64,000 nucleotides of DNA from Saccharothrix sp. HUAS TT1 (GCF_040744945.1 NZ_CP160453.1:2480001-2544000); one strand, 5' to 3'. Positions 32,379-42,384 are shown, counted from the first letter of the stretch. Made by a program: numbers and translations. Notes: generated from the letters alone by a model not told the origin.

Positions 32379-34148
32379 GTGAAGTCGACCAGACGTTCAC
32401 TGCTCACGCTGGCCATAGCCGGCGTCGCGGCGGCCGCGGTGGTCACCGGGGGCGTCCCCGGCACCGCCGGCCCCGCCCCCGAGGTCACCGCCGCACCCGC
32501 CGGACCGACCTACGTCTACAAGGTCCACGCGCCGCTCGGCGCCGCCGCCCAAACCCTGCTCGGGCGCGGCTTCGACGTGCTGGAGGACCGGGACGGCGAC
32601 TACCTGTTCGTGCTCGGCGACGCGGGCACCGGCGGCCGGATCGAGGAAGCCGGATTCACCGCCGTCATCGACGAGGTGCTGCCCGCGCCGGAGTGGCAGC
32701 CGCCCGCCAAGAAGTCCCAGTCGCCCACGTTCGACGCGGCCGACATCAACGAGACGTACTACGGCGGCTACCGCACGATCAACGCGCACTGGTCGCACCT
32801 GGACCAGGTCGCGCAGCAGTACCCCGGCCTGGCCACGCTGGTCGACTACGGCGACTCCTGGCGCAAGACCCAGGGCTCGGGCGGCTACGACCTGCGCGCC
32901 GTCTGCATCACCAAGAAGAACGCGGGCGACTGCGCGCTGAACCCCTCCGCGCCCAAGCCCCGGTTCTTCGTGATGGGCCAGCTGCACGCCCGCGAGCTGA
33001 CCACCGGTGACACGGCGTGGAAGTGGATCGACCACCTGACCACCGGCTACGGCGCCGACGCCGAGGTCACCGCGCTGCTGGACACCACCGAGGTGTGGGT
33101 GGTGCCGATCGCCAACCCGGACGGCGTGAACATCGTGCAGCAGGGCGGCAACTCGCCGCGCTACCAGCGCAAGAACGCCAACACCACGAACGGGTCGAAC
33201 TGCTCGGGCACGTCGTCGTCGCAGGTCGGCGTCGACCTCAACCGCAACACCGACTCGCACTGGGGTGGCTCGGGCACGTCGTCCAACCCGTGCGACCAGA
33301 CCTACAAGGGCCCGTCGGCGAACTCCGAGGTGGAGACGCGGGCGTTGCAGGCGCTGTGGCGCAACCTCTACCGCGACCGCCGCGGCACCGGCGTCACCGA
33401 CGCCGCGCCCGCCGACACCACCGGCGTCGTGATCTCCATGCACAGCTACTCGAACCTGGTGCTGTTCCCGTGGGGCTGGACGACGTCGTACAAGACGGGC
33501 AACGACGCGCCGCTGCGCGCGATGGCCAAGGACATGGCGACGATGGCCGGCGGCTGGCAGTACGGGCAGCCGGGCGAGGTGCTGTACAACGCGGCCGGCG
33601 CGACCGACGACTGGGTGTACGACGACCTGGGCGTGGCGTCGTTCGTGTGGGAGATCGGGCCGTCGTCGGGCGCCTGCTCCGGGTTCTTCCCGGCGTACTC
33701 GTGCCAGGCGTCGACGTTCTGGCCGAAGACGAAGCCGATGCTGATGTACGCGGCGAAGAAGGCGGCCAACCCGTACGGCGGCGGCGGCAACCCGCCGGTC
33801 GGCTGCGCGAAGGCCACCAACGACACCGACGTCGCGATCCCGGACAACGGCGCCGCCGTGACCAGCACCATCACCATCACCGGGTGCGAGGGCACGGCCT
33901 CGTCGTCCACGCAGGTCGGGGTGAACGTCGTGCACACCTACCGGGGTGACGTGGTGATCGACCTCGTCGCGCCGGACGGCTCGTCGTACCGGTTGAAGGC
34001 GTCGAACAACGACTCGGGCGACAACATCGACACCACGTACACGGCGAACGTCTCGTCCGAGGCGCGCAACGGGGCGTGGAAGCTCAAGGTCCAGGACGTG
34101 TACTCGGCCGACACCGGGTACCTGAACTCGTGGAGCCTGACCCTCTAG
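32379..34148 (+). CDS. Secreted M14 zinc carboxypeptidase with C-terminal P domain
   Basis: A 589-residue protein. The GTG start has AGGAGG upstream. After a signal peptide (about residues 1-30) and a propeptide region, the M14 peptidase domain (about 130-470) has zinc ligands His203 and Glu206 in QLHARELTT, a later third His (ISMHSYSNLVLFPWGW) and the catalytic Glu likely in SFVWEIGPS. The last 115 residues form a proprotein-convertase P domain (TDVAIPDNGAAVTS to GYLNSWSLTL). It should cut C-terminal residues from extracellular peptides. The P domain probably helps folding or stability. Confidence 0.92.
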   Translation: MKSTRRSLLTLAIAGVAAAAVVTGGVPGTAGPAPEVTAAPAGPTYVYKVHAPLGAAAQTLLGRGFDVLEDRDGDYLFVLGDAGTGGRIEEAGFTAVIDEVLPAPEWQPPAKKSQSPTFDAADINETYYGGYRTINAHWSHLDQVAQQYPGLATLVDYGDSWRKTQGSGGYDLRAVCITKKNAGDCALNPSAPKPRFFVMGQLHARELTTGDTAWKWIDHLTTGYGADAEVTALLDTTEVWVVPIANPDGVNIVQQGGNSPRYQRKNANTTNGSNCSGTSSSQVGVDLNRNTDSHWGGSGTSSNPCDQTYKGPSANSEVETRALQALWRNLYRDRRGTGVTDAAPADTTGVVISMHSYSNLVLFPWGWTTSYKTGNDAPLRAMAKDMATMAGGWQYGQPGEVLYNAAGATDDWVYDDLGVASFVWEIGPSSGACSGFFPAYSCQASTFWPKTKPMLMYAAKKAANPYGGGGNPPVGCAKATNDTDVAIPDNGAAVTSTITITGCEGTASSSTQVGVNVVHTYRGDVVIDLVAPDGSSYRLKASNNDSGDNIDTTYTANVSSEARNGAWKLKVQDVYSADTGYLNSWSLTL

Positions 34149-34176
34149 GCAGGTCGGGTCACGAACGCCGAACGGC

Positions 34177-34212
34177 GAAGGGCCCCGCGGGCAGCTGCCC
34201 GCGGGGCCCTTC
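34177..34212. terminator. Two-way terminator: perfect 36-bp palindrome
   Basis: Bases 34177-34194 pair perfectly with 34195-34212, centred on CAGCTG. It lies between the convergent carboxypeptidase and chitinase genes, 28 bp and 15 bp from their stop codons, and starts with GAAG and ends with CTTC. This is a classic bidirectional GC-rich actinobacterial terminator. Confidence 0.85.
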
Positions 34213-34227
34213 CTCGTGCCGGTCGCG

Positions 34228-35856
<1,629 letters not shown>

Positions 35857-35900
35857 CGTGCTCCTTGTCAGGAAAGGAGTGCAGGGTTGACGCCACCATG

Positions 35901-35935
35901 TGGTTCAGACCACTTCACGGTCAAGGTCTAGACCA
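35901..35935. promoter_or_regulatory. Pair of DasR-like (dre) boxes upstream of the chitinase gene
   Basis: TGGTTCAGACCA (35901-35912, followed by CT) and AGGTCTAGACCA (35924-35935) are near copies of the dre element core TGGTCTAGACCA bound by DasR, the GntR-family GlcNAc regulator. They start 23 bp apart, about 45-80 bp ahead of the chitinase start, matching the direct repeats known in Streptomyces chitinase promoters. Expected effect: repression until GlcNAc-derived phosphates build up. Confidence 0.8.
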
Positions 35936-35967
35936 TTCTCGTCACTCGAATGGAGTAGTCGCAGGAC

Positions 35968-35987
35968 CTTCGGAACCGGTTCCGAAG
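35968..35987. promoter_or_regulatory. Perfect 20-bp palindrome between chitinase and serine hydrolase genes
   Basis: CTTCGGAACCGGTTCCGAAG is a perfect inverted repeat, about 110 bp from the chitinase start and 134 bp from the hydrolase start. Its form fits an operator for a LacI- or ROK-type dimer, but I do not know the regulator. It differs from the DasR boxes nearby. Confidence 0.6.
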
Positions 35988-36120
35988 AACAGCGACCACT
36001 AGGGGTGGATGAGCCTAAAGTCGCGTCGACCCCAAGACCAGGGTCGGACGTGGGCGTGTGCCGGGACGGCCAGACTCGGAGCCGTCGAGGGGGTCTCGAC
36101 GGAAGAGGGAGGAGCCGTTG

Positions 36121-37203
36121 ATGGGCAAGAGGGGAATCGCCCTGGCCGCCGTCGTGGGGTTGGCGGTCGCGGGCGTCGGCGGCACGGCGGTGGCCGAGCC
36201 CGCCGGCCGGGTCGACCGGCAGGTCGTCCAGCGGGCGTTGGACGCCATGGCGCGCACGGGCGCGCAGGGCGTGCAGGTCCGGGTCACCGACGGGCGGCGC
36301 GAGTTCACCGCCCGCGCCGGCACGGCCCGGGTCGACTCGCCGCGGCCCGTGCCGACCGACGGCCGGTTCCGGGTCGGCAGCATCACCAAGACGTTCGTGT
36401 CCACCGTCGTGCTCCAGCTGGTCGGCGAGGGGGAGGTCGACCTGGACGCGCCCGTGGGGCGCTACCTGCCCGGCCTGCTGCCGGACGGCGACCGGATCAC
36501 CGTGCGGCACCTGCTGCAGCACACCAGCGGCCTGCACAACTACACGCTCGTGCTGCCGCAGGACCTGTCCGAGCGGTTCCGGACGTGGACGCCCGCCGAG
36601 CTGGTGGCCCTGTCCACCGCCCGGCCGCTCGACTTCCAGCCGGGCACGGGCTGGAACTACTCGAACACGAACTACGTGGTGGCCGGGCTGCTGGTCGAGG
36701 CGGTCACCGGCAGGCCGTACGGCGCGGAGGTCGCGCAGCGCGTCCTGCGGCCGCTCGGGCTGCGCTCGACGGTCGTGCCCGGCGCCCGGAGCGACATCCC
36801 CGGCCCGCACGCGCACGGCTACCTCAGGGACGGCGGCGAGGTCGTGGACATCACCGAGATGAACCCGTCGGTCGCGTACGCGGCGGGCGAGATGATCTCC
36901 ACGACGGCGGACCTGGACCGGTTCGCCGACGCGCTGCTGGACGGCCGCCTGCTCCGCCCGGCGCAGCGGGCCGAGCTGACGTCGGCGCTGCCGACCACCA
37001 ACGGCTACGGCCTGGGCGTCGAGCGGACCGACCTGCCGTGCGGCGGGTCCGTCTGGGGGCACGGGGGCAGCATCCCCGGCTACGCCAGCCTGATGCTCAG
37101 CACGCCGGACACGAAGACGCGCCTGGTCGTGTCGCTGACGTTCGCCCCCGACCCCGCCGACGTCCAGGGCTTCGACGAGCTGCTGAACGAGGTGTTCTGC
37201 TGA
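36121..37203 (+). CDS. Secreted serine hydrolase, class C beta-lactamase/D-Ala-D-Ala carboxypeptidase family
   Basis: A 360-residue protein with a signal peptide (cut near AVAEP, about residue 23). The active-site motifs are present: S-x-x-K in VGSITKTF, Y-x-N in NYSNTNY, and HGG in WGHGGSIPGY. This family includes DD-peptidases, class C beta-lactamases and esterases. Sequence style (LLQHTSGLHNYT, GLGVERTDLP) suggests the R61 DD-carboxypeptidase-like group, acting on peptidoglycan stem peptides. GAGGAGCC precedes the ATG. It is divergent from the chitinase. Confidence 0.88.
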   Translation: MGKRGIALAAVVGLAVAGVGGTAVAEPAGRVDRQVVQRALDAMARTGAQGVQVRVTDGRREFTARAGTARVDSPRPVPTDGRFRVGSITKTFVSTVVLQLVGEGEVDLDAPVGRYLPGLLPDGDRITVRHLLQHTSGLHNYTLVLPQDLSERFRTWTPAELVALSTARPLDFQPGTGWNYSNTNYVVAGLLVEAVTGRPYGAEVAQRVLRPLGLRSTVVPGARSDIPGPHAHGYLRDGGEVVDITEMNPSVAYAAGEMISTTADLDRFADALLDGRLLRPAQRAELTSALPTTNGYGLGVERTDLPCGGSVWGHGGSIPGYASLMLSTPDTKTRLVVSLTFAPDPADVQGFDELLNEVFC

Positions 37204-37231
37204 TCGCGGCGCCCGCCCGAGGAGTGGTCTA

Positions 37232-37279
37232 AGGCGGTGAGGGGCTTCCCGGGGGTGGTCGGGAGGCCCCTCACCGCCT
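37232..37279 (+). terminator. Hairpin terminator after the serine hydrolase gene
   Basis: AGGCGGTGAGGGGC (37232-37245) pairs exactly with 37266-37279 around a 20-base loop that can pair further (CCC with GGG). It is 28 bp past the stop codon. The UPF0303 gene ends at 37356 on the other strand, so it may serve both. Confidence 0.7.
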
Positions 37280-37355
37280 GCCCGACGTGCGTCCGGGGGC
37301 AGGACGCGTCGGGTGGAGGGGCGCCGCGGCTGGGCGGCAGCCGGTGCGCCCGTGG

Positions 37356-37817
37356 TCACCGCGAGGCCAGGAACTCCGCCACCTGCTCGACCACGAAGGC
37401 GTGGTCGTCGGCCTGCGGCAGGCCGGACACGCCGACGGTGCCGACCACGCCGACACCGGCCACGGTCACCGGGAACGCGCCGCCGTGCGCGGCGTAGCGG
37501 TCCGGGTCCAGCCGGGAGTCCACCTCGAACGACTTGCCGCTCACCCGGAAGCTCTCGCCGACCCGGTAGGAGCTCTGCCCGTACCGGTCGACCACCCGGC
37601 TCTTGCGGTCGATCCACTCGTCGTTGTCCGCCGACGTGCCCGGCAGCGCCGCGTGGAACAGCCGCTGCTGCCCGCGCCGCACCGAGATCGTCACCGGCAG
37701 CGACCGCTCGCGGGCGGCGTCGAGCAGGAACGCGCCCAGCGCCAGCGCCACGTCGTTGTCGAACGACGTGAACACCAGCCGGGCCTCCTGCTCGACCAAC
37801 GTGTCCAGCAAGCTCAC
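37356..37817 (-). CDS. UPF0303 / heme-degrading-domain (HbpS/GlcG-like) protein
   Basis: A 153-residue protein with the UPF0303 pattern: FDNDVALALGAFLLDAARERSLPVTISV, then WIDRKSRVVDRYGQSSYRVG and AAHGGAFPVTVAGVGVVGTVGVSGLPQADDHAFVV. The fold is shared with HbpS (extracellular heme binding) and GlcG; UPF0303 members lack a signal peptide, as here, so a cytosolic role is likely. The biochemical function is uncertain. It is divergent from a ROK regulator and may be its target. Confidence 0.85.
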   Translation of the reverse strand: MSLLDTLVEQEARLVFTSFDNDVALALGAFLLDAARERSLPVTISVRRGQQRLFHAALPGTSADNDEWIDRKSRVVDRYGQSSYRVGESFRVSGKSFEVDSRLDPDRYAAHGGAFPVTVAGVGVVGTVGVSGLPQADDHAFVVEQVAEFLASR

Positions 37818-37865
37818 GGCGACACCACCTGTCCGGTCCGGGCGGGTGCGACCGCCGTCCTCCGA

Positions 37866-37888
37866 TTAAAGCAACGCCGTGTAGTTAA
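37866..37888. promoter_or_regulatory. Possible ROK operator or promoter element
   Basis: TTAA occurs at 37866 and 37885 with 15 bp between (ATTAAAGCAAC ... GTGTAGTTAAG), an AT-rich island in the 94-bp gap between the UPF0303 and ROK genes. ROK regulators often bind spaced TTAA-type repeats in their own promoter. The match is weak in the flanks. Confidence 0.4.
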
Positions 37889-37911
37889 GCGCCAGGTGCG
37901 ATGATGGACCC

Positions 37912-38952
37912 GTGGCCAACTTGCGCTTCCTGCGGGGGTACAACGACGCGGTGGTGCTCGGGCTGGCCAGGTCCGGCGCGGTGACCAGGGTCGAGCTGGC
38001 CGATCGCAGCGGTCTCACGCCGCAGGCCGTGTCCAAGGTGGTCAGCAGGCTCATCGACGACGGCCTGCTGGTCGAGTCCGGCACCCGCAACGTCGGCGTC
38101 GGCAAGCCGCGCACCCTGCTCAAGCTGGTCGCCGACAGCAGGCTGGCGCTCGGCGCCCAGGTCGAGCGGGACGAGCTGCGGGTCGTGCTCACCGACCTCG
38201 CCGGCACCGTCCTGGACCGCGCGGTCGCCCCGCTGCCGCGCGACTTCGACCCGCCGACGTTCGTGGCCGAGCTGAACCGGCTGGTCGACCACCTGCGCAG
38301 CGACCGCATCCTCGGCGTCGGCATCGGCTTCGTCGGTCCGCTCGACCACCGCACCGGCGTGGTGCACTACCCGACCGGGCTGACCGAGTGGCAGGACGTG
38401 CCGCTGCGGGCGTTGGCCGAGCAGCGGCTCGGCCTGCCGGTCGTGCTCGACAAGGACACCAACACGGCGGTCGTCGCCGAGGCGTGGCGGCGCGGCGAGG
38501 AGCTGCGGGACGCCGTGCTCGTGCTCGTCGGCACCGGCCTGGGCATCGGCATGCTGCTCGACGGCCGCGTGCACCGGGGCGTGCGCACCAACGCGGGCGA
38601 GTACGGCCACACCACCCTCCAGCTCGACGGACCGCTGTGCGTGTGCGGGCGCAGCGGGTGCGTCGAGGCGCTGCACAACCTCGCCGCCGGGCGCGGCGAC
38701 CTGGTCGAGGCGACGTCCGTCGTCGGCGTGGCCGTGGCCGACCTCGTGCAGCTGCTCGACATCGACCACGTGGTGCTGGCCGGTCGCGCGGTGCTCGCCG
38801 AACCCGCCGCCTACCTCGAAGGCGTGCGCGCCCGGATGCCGAAGGACGAGTGGCTGCCGGTGGACGTGTCGATCACCCCGTTGGGGGATGACGTGGTCGC
38901 CGCGGGGGCTGCGATGCTCCTCCTGAGCGAGTTCTACGGCCGTCCCAGGTAG
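37912..38952 (+). CDS. ROK-family transcriptional regulator
   Basis: A 346-residue protein (GTG start) with an N-terminal winged helix (RVELADRSGLTPQAVSKVVSRLIDDGLLVESG) and a ROK sugar-kinase-like domain. That domain has DKDTNTAVVAEAW, the phosphate/sugar motif LVGTGLGIGMLLDG, and the zinc-binding CVCGRSGCVE. These proteins repress sugar-use genes and release DNA on binding a sugar. The ATP-site is incomplete, as is usual in regulators. Targets probably include the divergent UPF0303 gene and itself. Confidence 0.9.
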   Translation: MANLRFLRGYNDAVVLGLARSGAVTRVELADRSGLTPQAVSKVVSRLIDDGLLVESGTRNVGVGKPRTLLKLVADSRLALGAQVERDELRVVLTDLAGTVLDRAVAPLPRDFDPPTFVAELNRLVDHLRSDRILGVGIGFVGPLDHRTGVVHYPTGLTEWQDVPLRALAEQRLGLPVVLDKDTNTAVVAEAWRRGEELRDAVLVLVGTGLGIGMLLDGRVHRGVRTNAGEYGHTTLQLDGPLCVCGRSGCVEALHNLAAGRGDLVEATSVVGVAVADLVQLLDIDHVVLAGRAVLAEPAAYLEGVRARMPKDEWLPVDVSITPLGDDVVAAGAAMLLLSEFYGRPR

Positions 38953-39007
38953 CCGGATTCGACATGCCCTGCTCACGGGCACTCGTGCGGGTGATTCACT
39001 GTGCGGC

Positions 39008-39757
39008 ATGTATGCGCTCCGGTACGCCGTCGGCACCGACCCCGGCCTGCGCCGTGAAGCGAACGAGGACTCCGTGCACTTCAGCGAACGCCTGTTCGCC
39101 GTCGCCGACGGCATGGGCGGTCACGCGTACGGCGAAGTGGCGAGTTCCATCGCGGTCGCGGTGCTGGCCGACCTCGACGTGGACTCCGACGACCCGCTCG
39201 GCGAGCTGTCCGGCGCGACCAGGGAGATCGCCATCCGGCTGACCGACCTGGCCGAGGAGAACTTCGACATGCGCGGCATGGGCACCACGCTCACCGCGCT
39301 GCTCTGGGACGGCGAGCGGTTCGCGGTCGGGCACATCGGGGACTCGCGGTGCTACGTCGTGCGCGGCGGTGAGCTGGCGCAGGTCACCCGGGACCACACG
39401 ATGGTGCAGGCGCTCGTGGACGACGGGCGGATGGCCGCCGAGCAGGCCGCCGAGCACCCCGGCCGGTCCATGCTGATGCGCGCCCTGCAGGCGGGCAGCG
39501 CGCACGACCCGGACCTGTTCTTCCAGGAGGTCGAGGTCGGCGACCGGTACCTGATCTGCTCGGACGGGCTGTCGGACGTGGTGGGCCCGGCGGAGATCGC
39601 CGGGCTGCTGACCGCGTCGGCGGACGGCGACGCGACGGTGCGGTCGCTGATCGAGGCGGCCAACGCGGGCGGCGGGCCGGACAACATCACCTGCGTCGTG
39701 ATCGACGTGCTGCCGTCGGGCGACTCCTCGTGGCTGCCGGACTGGCTGACCGGCTGA
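39008..39757 (+). CDS. PP2C-type Ser/Thr protein phosphatase
   Basis: A 249-residue protein with the bacterial PP2C motifs in order: GLRREANEDS, VADGMGG (metal-binding Asp), MGTTLTALL, HIGDSRCYVVRGGEL, RDHTMVQALV, CSDGLSDVV and GGPDNITCVV. It has no membrane segment, unlike PstP. It removes phosphate from Ser/Thr residues with Mn2+ or Mg2+. No Ser/Thr kinase gene is in the window. Confidence 0.92.
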   Translation: MYALRYAVGTDPGLRREANEDSVHFSERLFAVADGMGGHAYGEVASSIAVAVLADLDVDSDDPLGELSGATREIAIRLTDLAEENFDMRGMGTTLTALLWDGERFAVGHIGDSRCYVVRGGELAQVTRDHTMVQALVDDGRMAAEQAAEHPGRSMLMRALQAGSAHDPDLFFQEVEVGDRYLICSDGLSDVVGPAEIAGLLTASADGDATVRSLIEAANAGGGPDNITCVVIDVLPSGDSSWLPDWLTG

Positions 39758-39791
39758 CCCCGACCGGCTGACCGGTTGGTCGGTTGGTCGG

Positions 39792-40106
39792 CTAGGGCGA
39801 GATGCCGAGCAGGTCGCGCAGCGCCGCCTCGCCGGTCGGGGTGAGGCGGACGGCGCGGCCCGTGCCGATCCGGCGTACCCAGCCCCGGTCGTGCAGGTGG
39901 CCGCACACGTGCGCGCCCGCCGCGCCCGCGAGGTGGGAGCGGCGCTCGGTCCAGTCCAGGCACGCCTTGGCCGGCGGTCGGCGGGTGGCCGGCGGGGTGA
40001 ACGCGAGCTCGTCCCGCAGCCGGGCGAGGCCGTCGTCGGTGACGGCCAGCTGGACGTAGCGGTGCCGGCCCTGGCGGCGTTCGACCAGGAGACCGCCCCC
40101 ACCACC
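39792..40106 (-). pseudogene. ArsR-family regulator fragment, 5' end missing
   Basis: The readable part (about 100 residues) begins GLLVERRQGRHRYVQL, which in ArsR-family proteins comes just after the recognition helix, and continues to the usual C-terminal part (HLAGAAGAHVCGHLHDRGWV, LTPTGEAALRDLLG). Helices 1-4 of the winged helix, including the DNA-reading helix, are missing. Homology stops at about 40097-40106, exactly where repeat locus C begins. An ATG at 40121 inside the repeat could start a 109-residue product, but it would lack the helix-turn-helix, so I call it a relic. Confidence 0.7.
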
Positions 40107-40203
40107 CCGCGAGTCGAACACTCAGGACCCCCGAGTTCAACATTCAGGCCGAACGTCGGTGACGCGAACGTTCGACTCGGGGGTCGCGAGTGTTCGACTC
40201 GCG
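40107..40203. repeat. Dispersed intergenic repeat, locus C
   Basis: Two units in direct order (40108-40129, then 40130-40150) are followed by two units in inverted order (about 40160-40203). CGCGAGTCGAACACTC at 40108-40123 is the exact reverse complement of 40188-40203. The unit at 40108-40129 is identical to the reverse complement of 10524-10545. The array lies between the broken start of the ArsR fragment and the stop codon of the lyase gene at 40209. Confidence 0.75.
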
Positions 40204-40208
40204 CGGGG

Positions 40209-41381
40209 TCAGGAGGGGTTGGTGGCGTGGGTCAGGGTTTCCCAGCCGATGAAGAGGCGGTCGGTGGCGGCGGGGCGCTGGCGCTCGGTGAGGGTCTGGG
40301 TGTTGGTCATGGCGATGCCCAGGCGGGTGTGCAGGGCGTTGAACGCGACCTCGGTGGTCGGGCCGAGGGCCTGCTCGCGCGTGCCGCCGCACAGCCAGGA
40401 CGGCATCGGCTCCACGCCCAGCTGGTACTTGGCGTGCAGCCCGTAGGCGTGGCGCAGGCGCTCCCGCACCTCGCCCCACAGGTCCTGGCCCTGGTGCCGA
40501 GCGGTCTCCGCGATGTGCGCGGCGGCGGCCAGGCCGTAGCCGGTGTGGGTGAAGTCCCGGCACGTCTCCTGCGACAGCCCGTTCACGAACGTCGTCTGCC
40601 CGTGCCAGTACGAGACGATCTCGTCCCGGGTGTCGATGCCGCTGCCCGGCGGTGTCCGGGGCAGCGCGCCGTCGGTGGTCAGGTAGACGTACGCGGGCAT
40701 CCTGGTCCGGAAGGTCGACACCGCCCGGTCGTACACCGCGCGGTCCTCCAGGAACACCGCGATCCCGATCGTCGCCTCCATCATGGACAGTTCCCAGTTG
40801 CCGTTCGTCGCCGGCCTGCCGTTCACGACCTCCGGCAGGTAGACGTCGCGCAGCATGGTCGCGAACCGCCCGGCGTTCGGCCAGTTCCCGTGCACGTGCT
40901 TGATGATCTCCGCCGCGCGCGGCCACGAGGAGCCCGCCCACGCGGTCTGCAGCGGCGCGTTGCTGTTGGTGTGGTCGCGGATCGTGGCCGACCACGCGTC
41001 CATGATCTCGATCGCCTTCGCCGCGTAGCGGTTGTCCCGCGTCACGTACCACGCCAACGACAACGTGTACGCCGCCAACGCGTCCTCGCGCTCGTCGGTG
41101 CACCCGTAGTTGGGGTTGGAGTACGACCCGCACTCCACCACCGCGCGCGGTTTCGGCACGCGGGACAGCGAGGCGAACGGGTGCGCCAGCATCTGGTCGT
41201 ACGCCCCGCGCCACGGCTGCGCGCCCGCGTTCACCTTGGCCCGCACGAAGTCCAGCTGCGACTTGCTCACCAACACCCCGGGGTGGGCGAACGTGGCCGG
41301 AGCCGCCGTCGAGGAAGACGGCGCCACGACCACCAGGCTGGCCGCCACCAGGGCGGCGGAGAAGACCGATTTCCCACGCAT
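40209..41381 (-). CDS. Secreted alginate-lyase-family polysaccharide lyase
   Basis: A 390-residue protein with a signal peptide (cut near STAAPA, about residue 28). The body matches the alginate lyase (alpha/alpha-toroid) family: HPGVLVSKSQLDFVRAKV at the N-terminus, then LSLAWYVTRDNRYAAKAIEIMDAWS, NGNWELSMMEATIGIAVFLED and ETCRDFTHTGYGLAAAAHIAETA. The last holds the His-x-x-x-Tyr-like pair expected at the active site. It should cleave uronate-containing polymers by beta-elimination; the real substrate is not clear. A DasR-like box precedes the gene. Confidence 0.85.
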   Translation of the reverse strand: MRGKSVFSAALVAASLVVVAPSSSTAAPATFAHPGVLVSKSQLDFVRAKVNAGAQPWRGAYDQMLAHPFASLSRVPKPRAVVECGSYSNPNYGCTDEREDALAAYTLSLAWYVTRDNRYAAKAIEIMDAWSATIRDHTNSNAPLQTAWAGSSWPRAAEIIKHVHGNWPNAGRFATMLRDVYLPEVVNGRPATNGNWELSMMEATIGIAVFLEDRAVYDRAVSTFRTRMPAYVYLTTDGALPRTPPGSGIDTRDEIVSYWHGQTTFVNGLSQETCRDFTHTGYGLAAAAHIAETARHQGQDLWGEVRERLRHAYGLHAKYQLGVEPMPSWLCGGTREQALGPTTEVAFNALHTRLGIAMTNTQTLTERQRPAATDRLFIGWETLTHATNPS

Positions 41382-41396
41382 GCAACGGAGTTTGTG

Positions 41397-41408
41397 TGGT
41401 CTGGACCA
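41397..41408. promoter_or_regulatory. DasR-like box upstream of the lyase gene
   Basis: TGGTCTGGACCA differs by one base from the dre core TGGTCTAGACCA. It lies 16 bp before the lyase start codon, so a bound repressor would block transcription start or early elongation. Together with the chitinase boxes it suggests that both enzymes answer to GlcNAc metabolism. Confidence 0.7.
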
Positions 41409-41424
41409 CCAGCGTCAACACCGT

Positions 41425-42384
41425 TCACGGTGGTGAAACGACCGGCTCGTCCGGTTCCGGCCGGGTGCGCTCCCAGCCGTGCGCGAACGCGATCGGCAGC
41501 ACCAGGACCGCCACCGCGACCACGCCGCCGACCACCCAGGCCCCGTGCACGGCGAACGAGAACACCTCGCTGCCCAGCCCCGCCACCGACGTCACGGTCG
41601 CCCGCGCGTCGCCGGTGATCCTCGCCTGCAACCGGGCCTCCGCGCTCACCAGCACCAACCGGTAGACCCCGTAGAACACCGCGACGACCGCCAGCCCCGC
41701 CGGGTGCCCGACCAACCCCGCGCCACCCAGCAGCACCGCCGCACCGCCGCACCGCACCCCCGACGGCGCCCGCGTGCCGCCCAACGCCGCCCCGGCCGCG
41801 CCCGCCAACGGGATCGCCACCGTCGCCGGCGGCGCCAGGCCGATCGGCGCCCGCCAGCCCGCCGCGATCAGCGGGAAGTACTCCTCGACCGCGTCGACGG
41901 CCGCCGGCACGGCCACCACCAGCACCGGGAGCCGGACGTCGGGCGCCCGCACGGTCTCCGACAGGCCGGACCGCAACACGGCCAGGTAGCTCCCGGGTTC
42001 CGGTCGCGGCGCCTCCGGCAGCCGGGTCGCCACCAGCGCCGCGCCCAGGCACGTCGCCACGCTCACCCACCCGACGAGCGCGAACCCGCCCGTCGAGAAC
42101 AGCGCCACCGCCGGCAGGGCGGCGGGCGCCTGCGCCGGCAGACCGACCGCCGTGACCTGACCGAACACGTGCCCGAAGTGCTCGTCGGCGCCGGCGCCGA
42201 CGACCGACCACTTCCGGGAGAACCGGTCGGCGAACGCGCCGAAGGGCACCTCCGCGACGACCGCGACCGCGGACCAGATTGCGAACAGCGCCGAGACCTG
42301 GGCGTCGGACAACCCGGTGGCCACGAACAGCAGCGCGTACAGCGGGTAGATCGGCACGGTGTCGGCCGGCACCGCCCAGCCCAC
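41425..42384 (-). CDS. MFS transporter with internal deletion of about two membrane helices
   Basis: A 319-residue protein. The N-terminal two helices and the MFS loop signature (AEVPFGAFADRFSRKWSVV, Asp-Arg-x-x-Arg form) are followed at once, near residue 66, by ADEHFGHVFGQVTAVGLPAQ. In related proteins that sequence comes after helices 3 and 4. About 45-50 residues appear lost in frame (near base 42190). The C-terminal half is intact (ARATVTSVAGLGSE). Family members are near 400 residues and export small molecules. With helices 3-4 gone it is unlikely to work as a normal MFS pump. Confidence 0.75.
   Translation of the reverse strand: MGWAVPADTVPIYPLYALLFVATGLSDAQVSALFAIWSAVAVVAEVPFGAFADRFSRKWSVVGAGADEHFGHVFGQVTAVGLPAQAPAALPAVALFSTGGFALVGWVSVATCLGAALVATRLPEAPRPEPGSYLAVLRSGLSETVRAPDVRLPVLVVAVPAAVDAVEEYFPLIAAGWRAPIGLAPPATVAIPLAGAAGAALGGTRAPSGVRCGGAAVLLGGAGLVGHPAGLAVVAVFYGVYRLVLVSAEARLQARITGDARATVTSVAGLGSEVFSFAVHGAWVVGGVVAVAVLVLPIAFAHGWERTRPEPDEPVVSPP

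Noticed and set aside
39745..39795. GACCGGCTGACC/GGTTGGTCGG repeats after the PP2C gene
   Set aside because: Short imperfect repeats, partly coding; they could form a weak terminator but the pairing is poor and they are unrelated to the 22-bp family.
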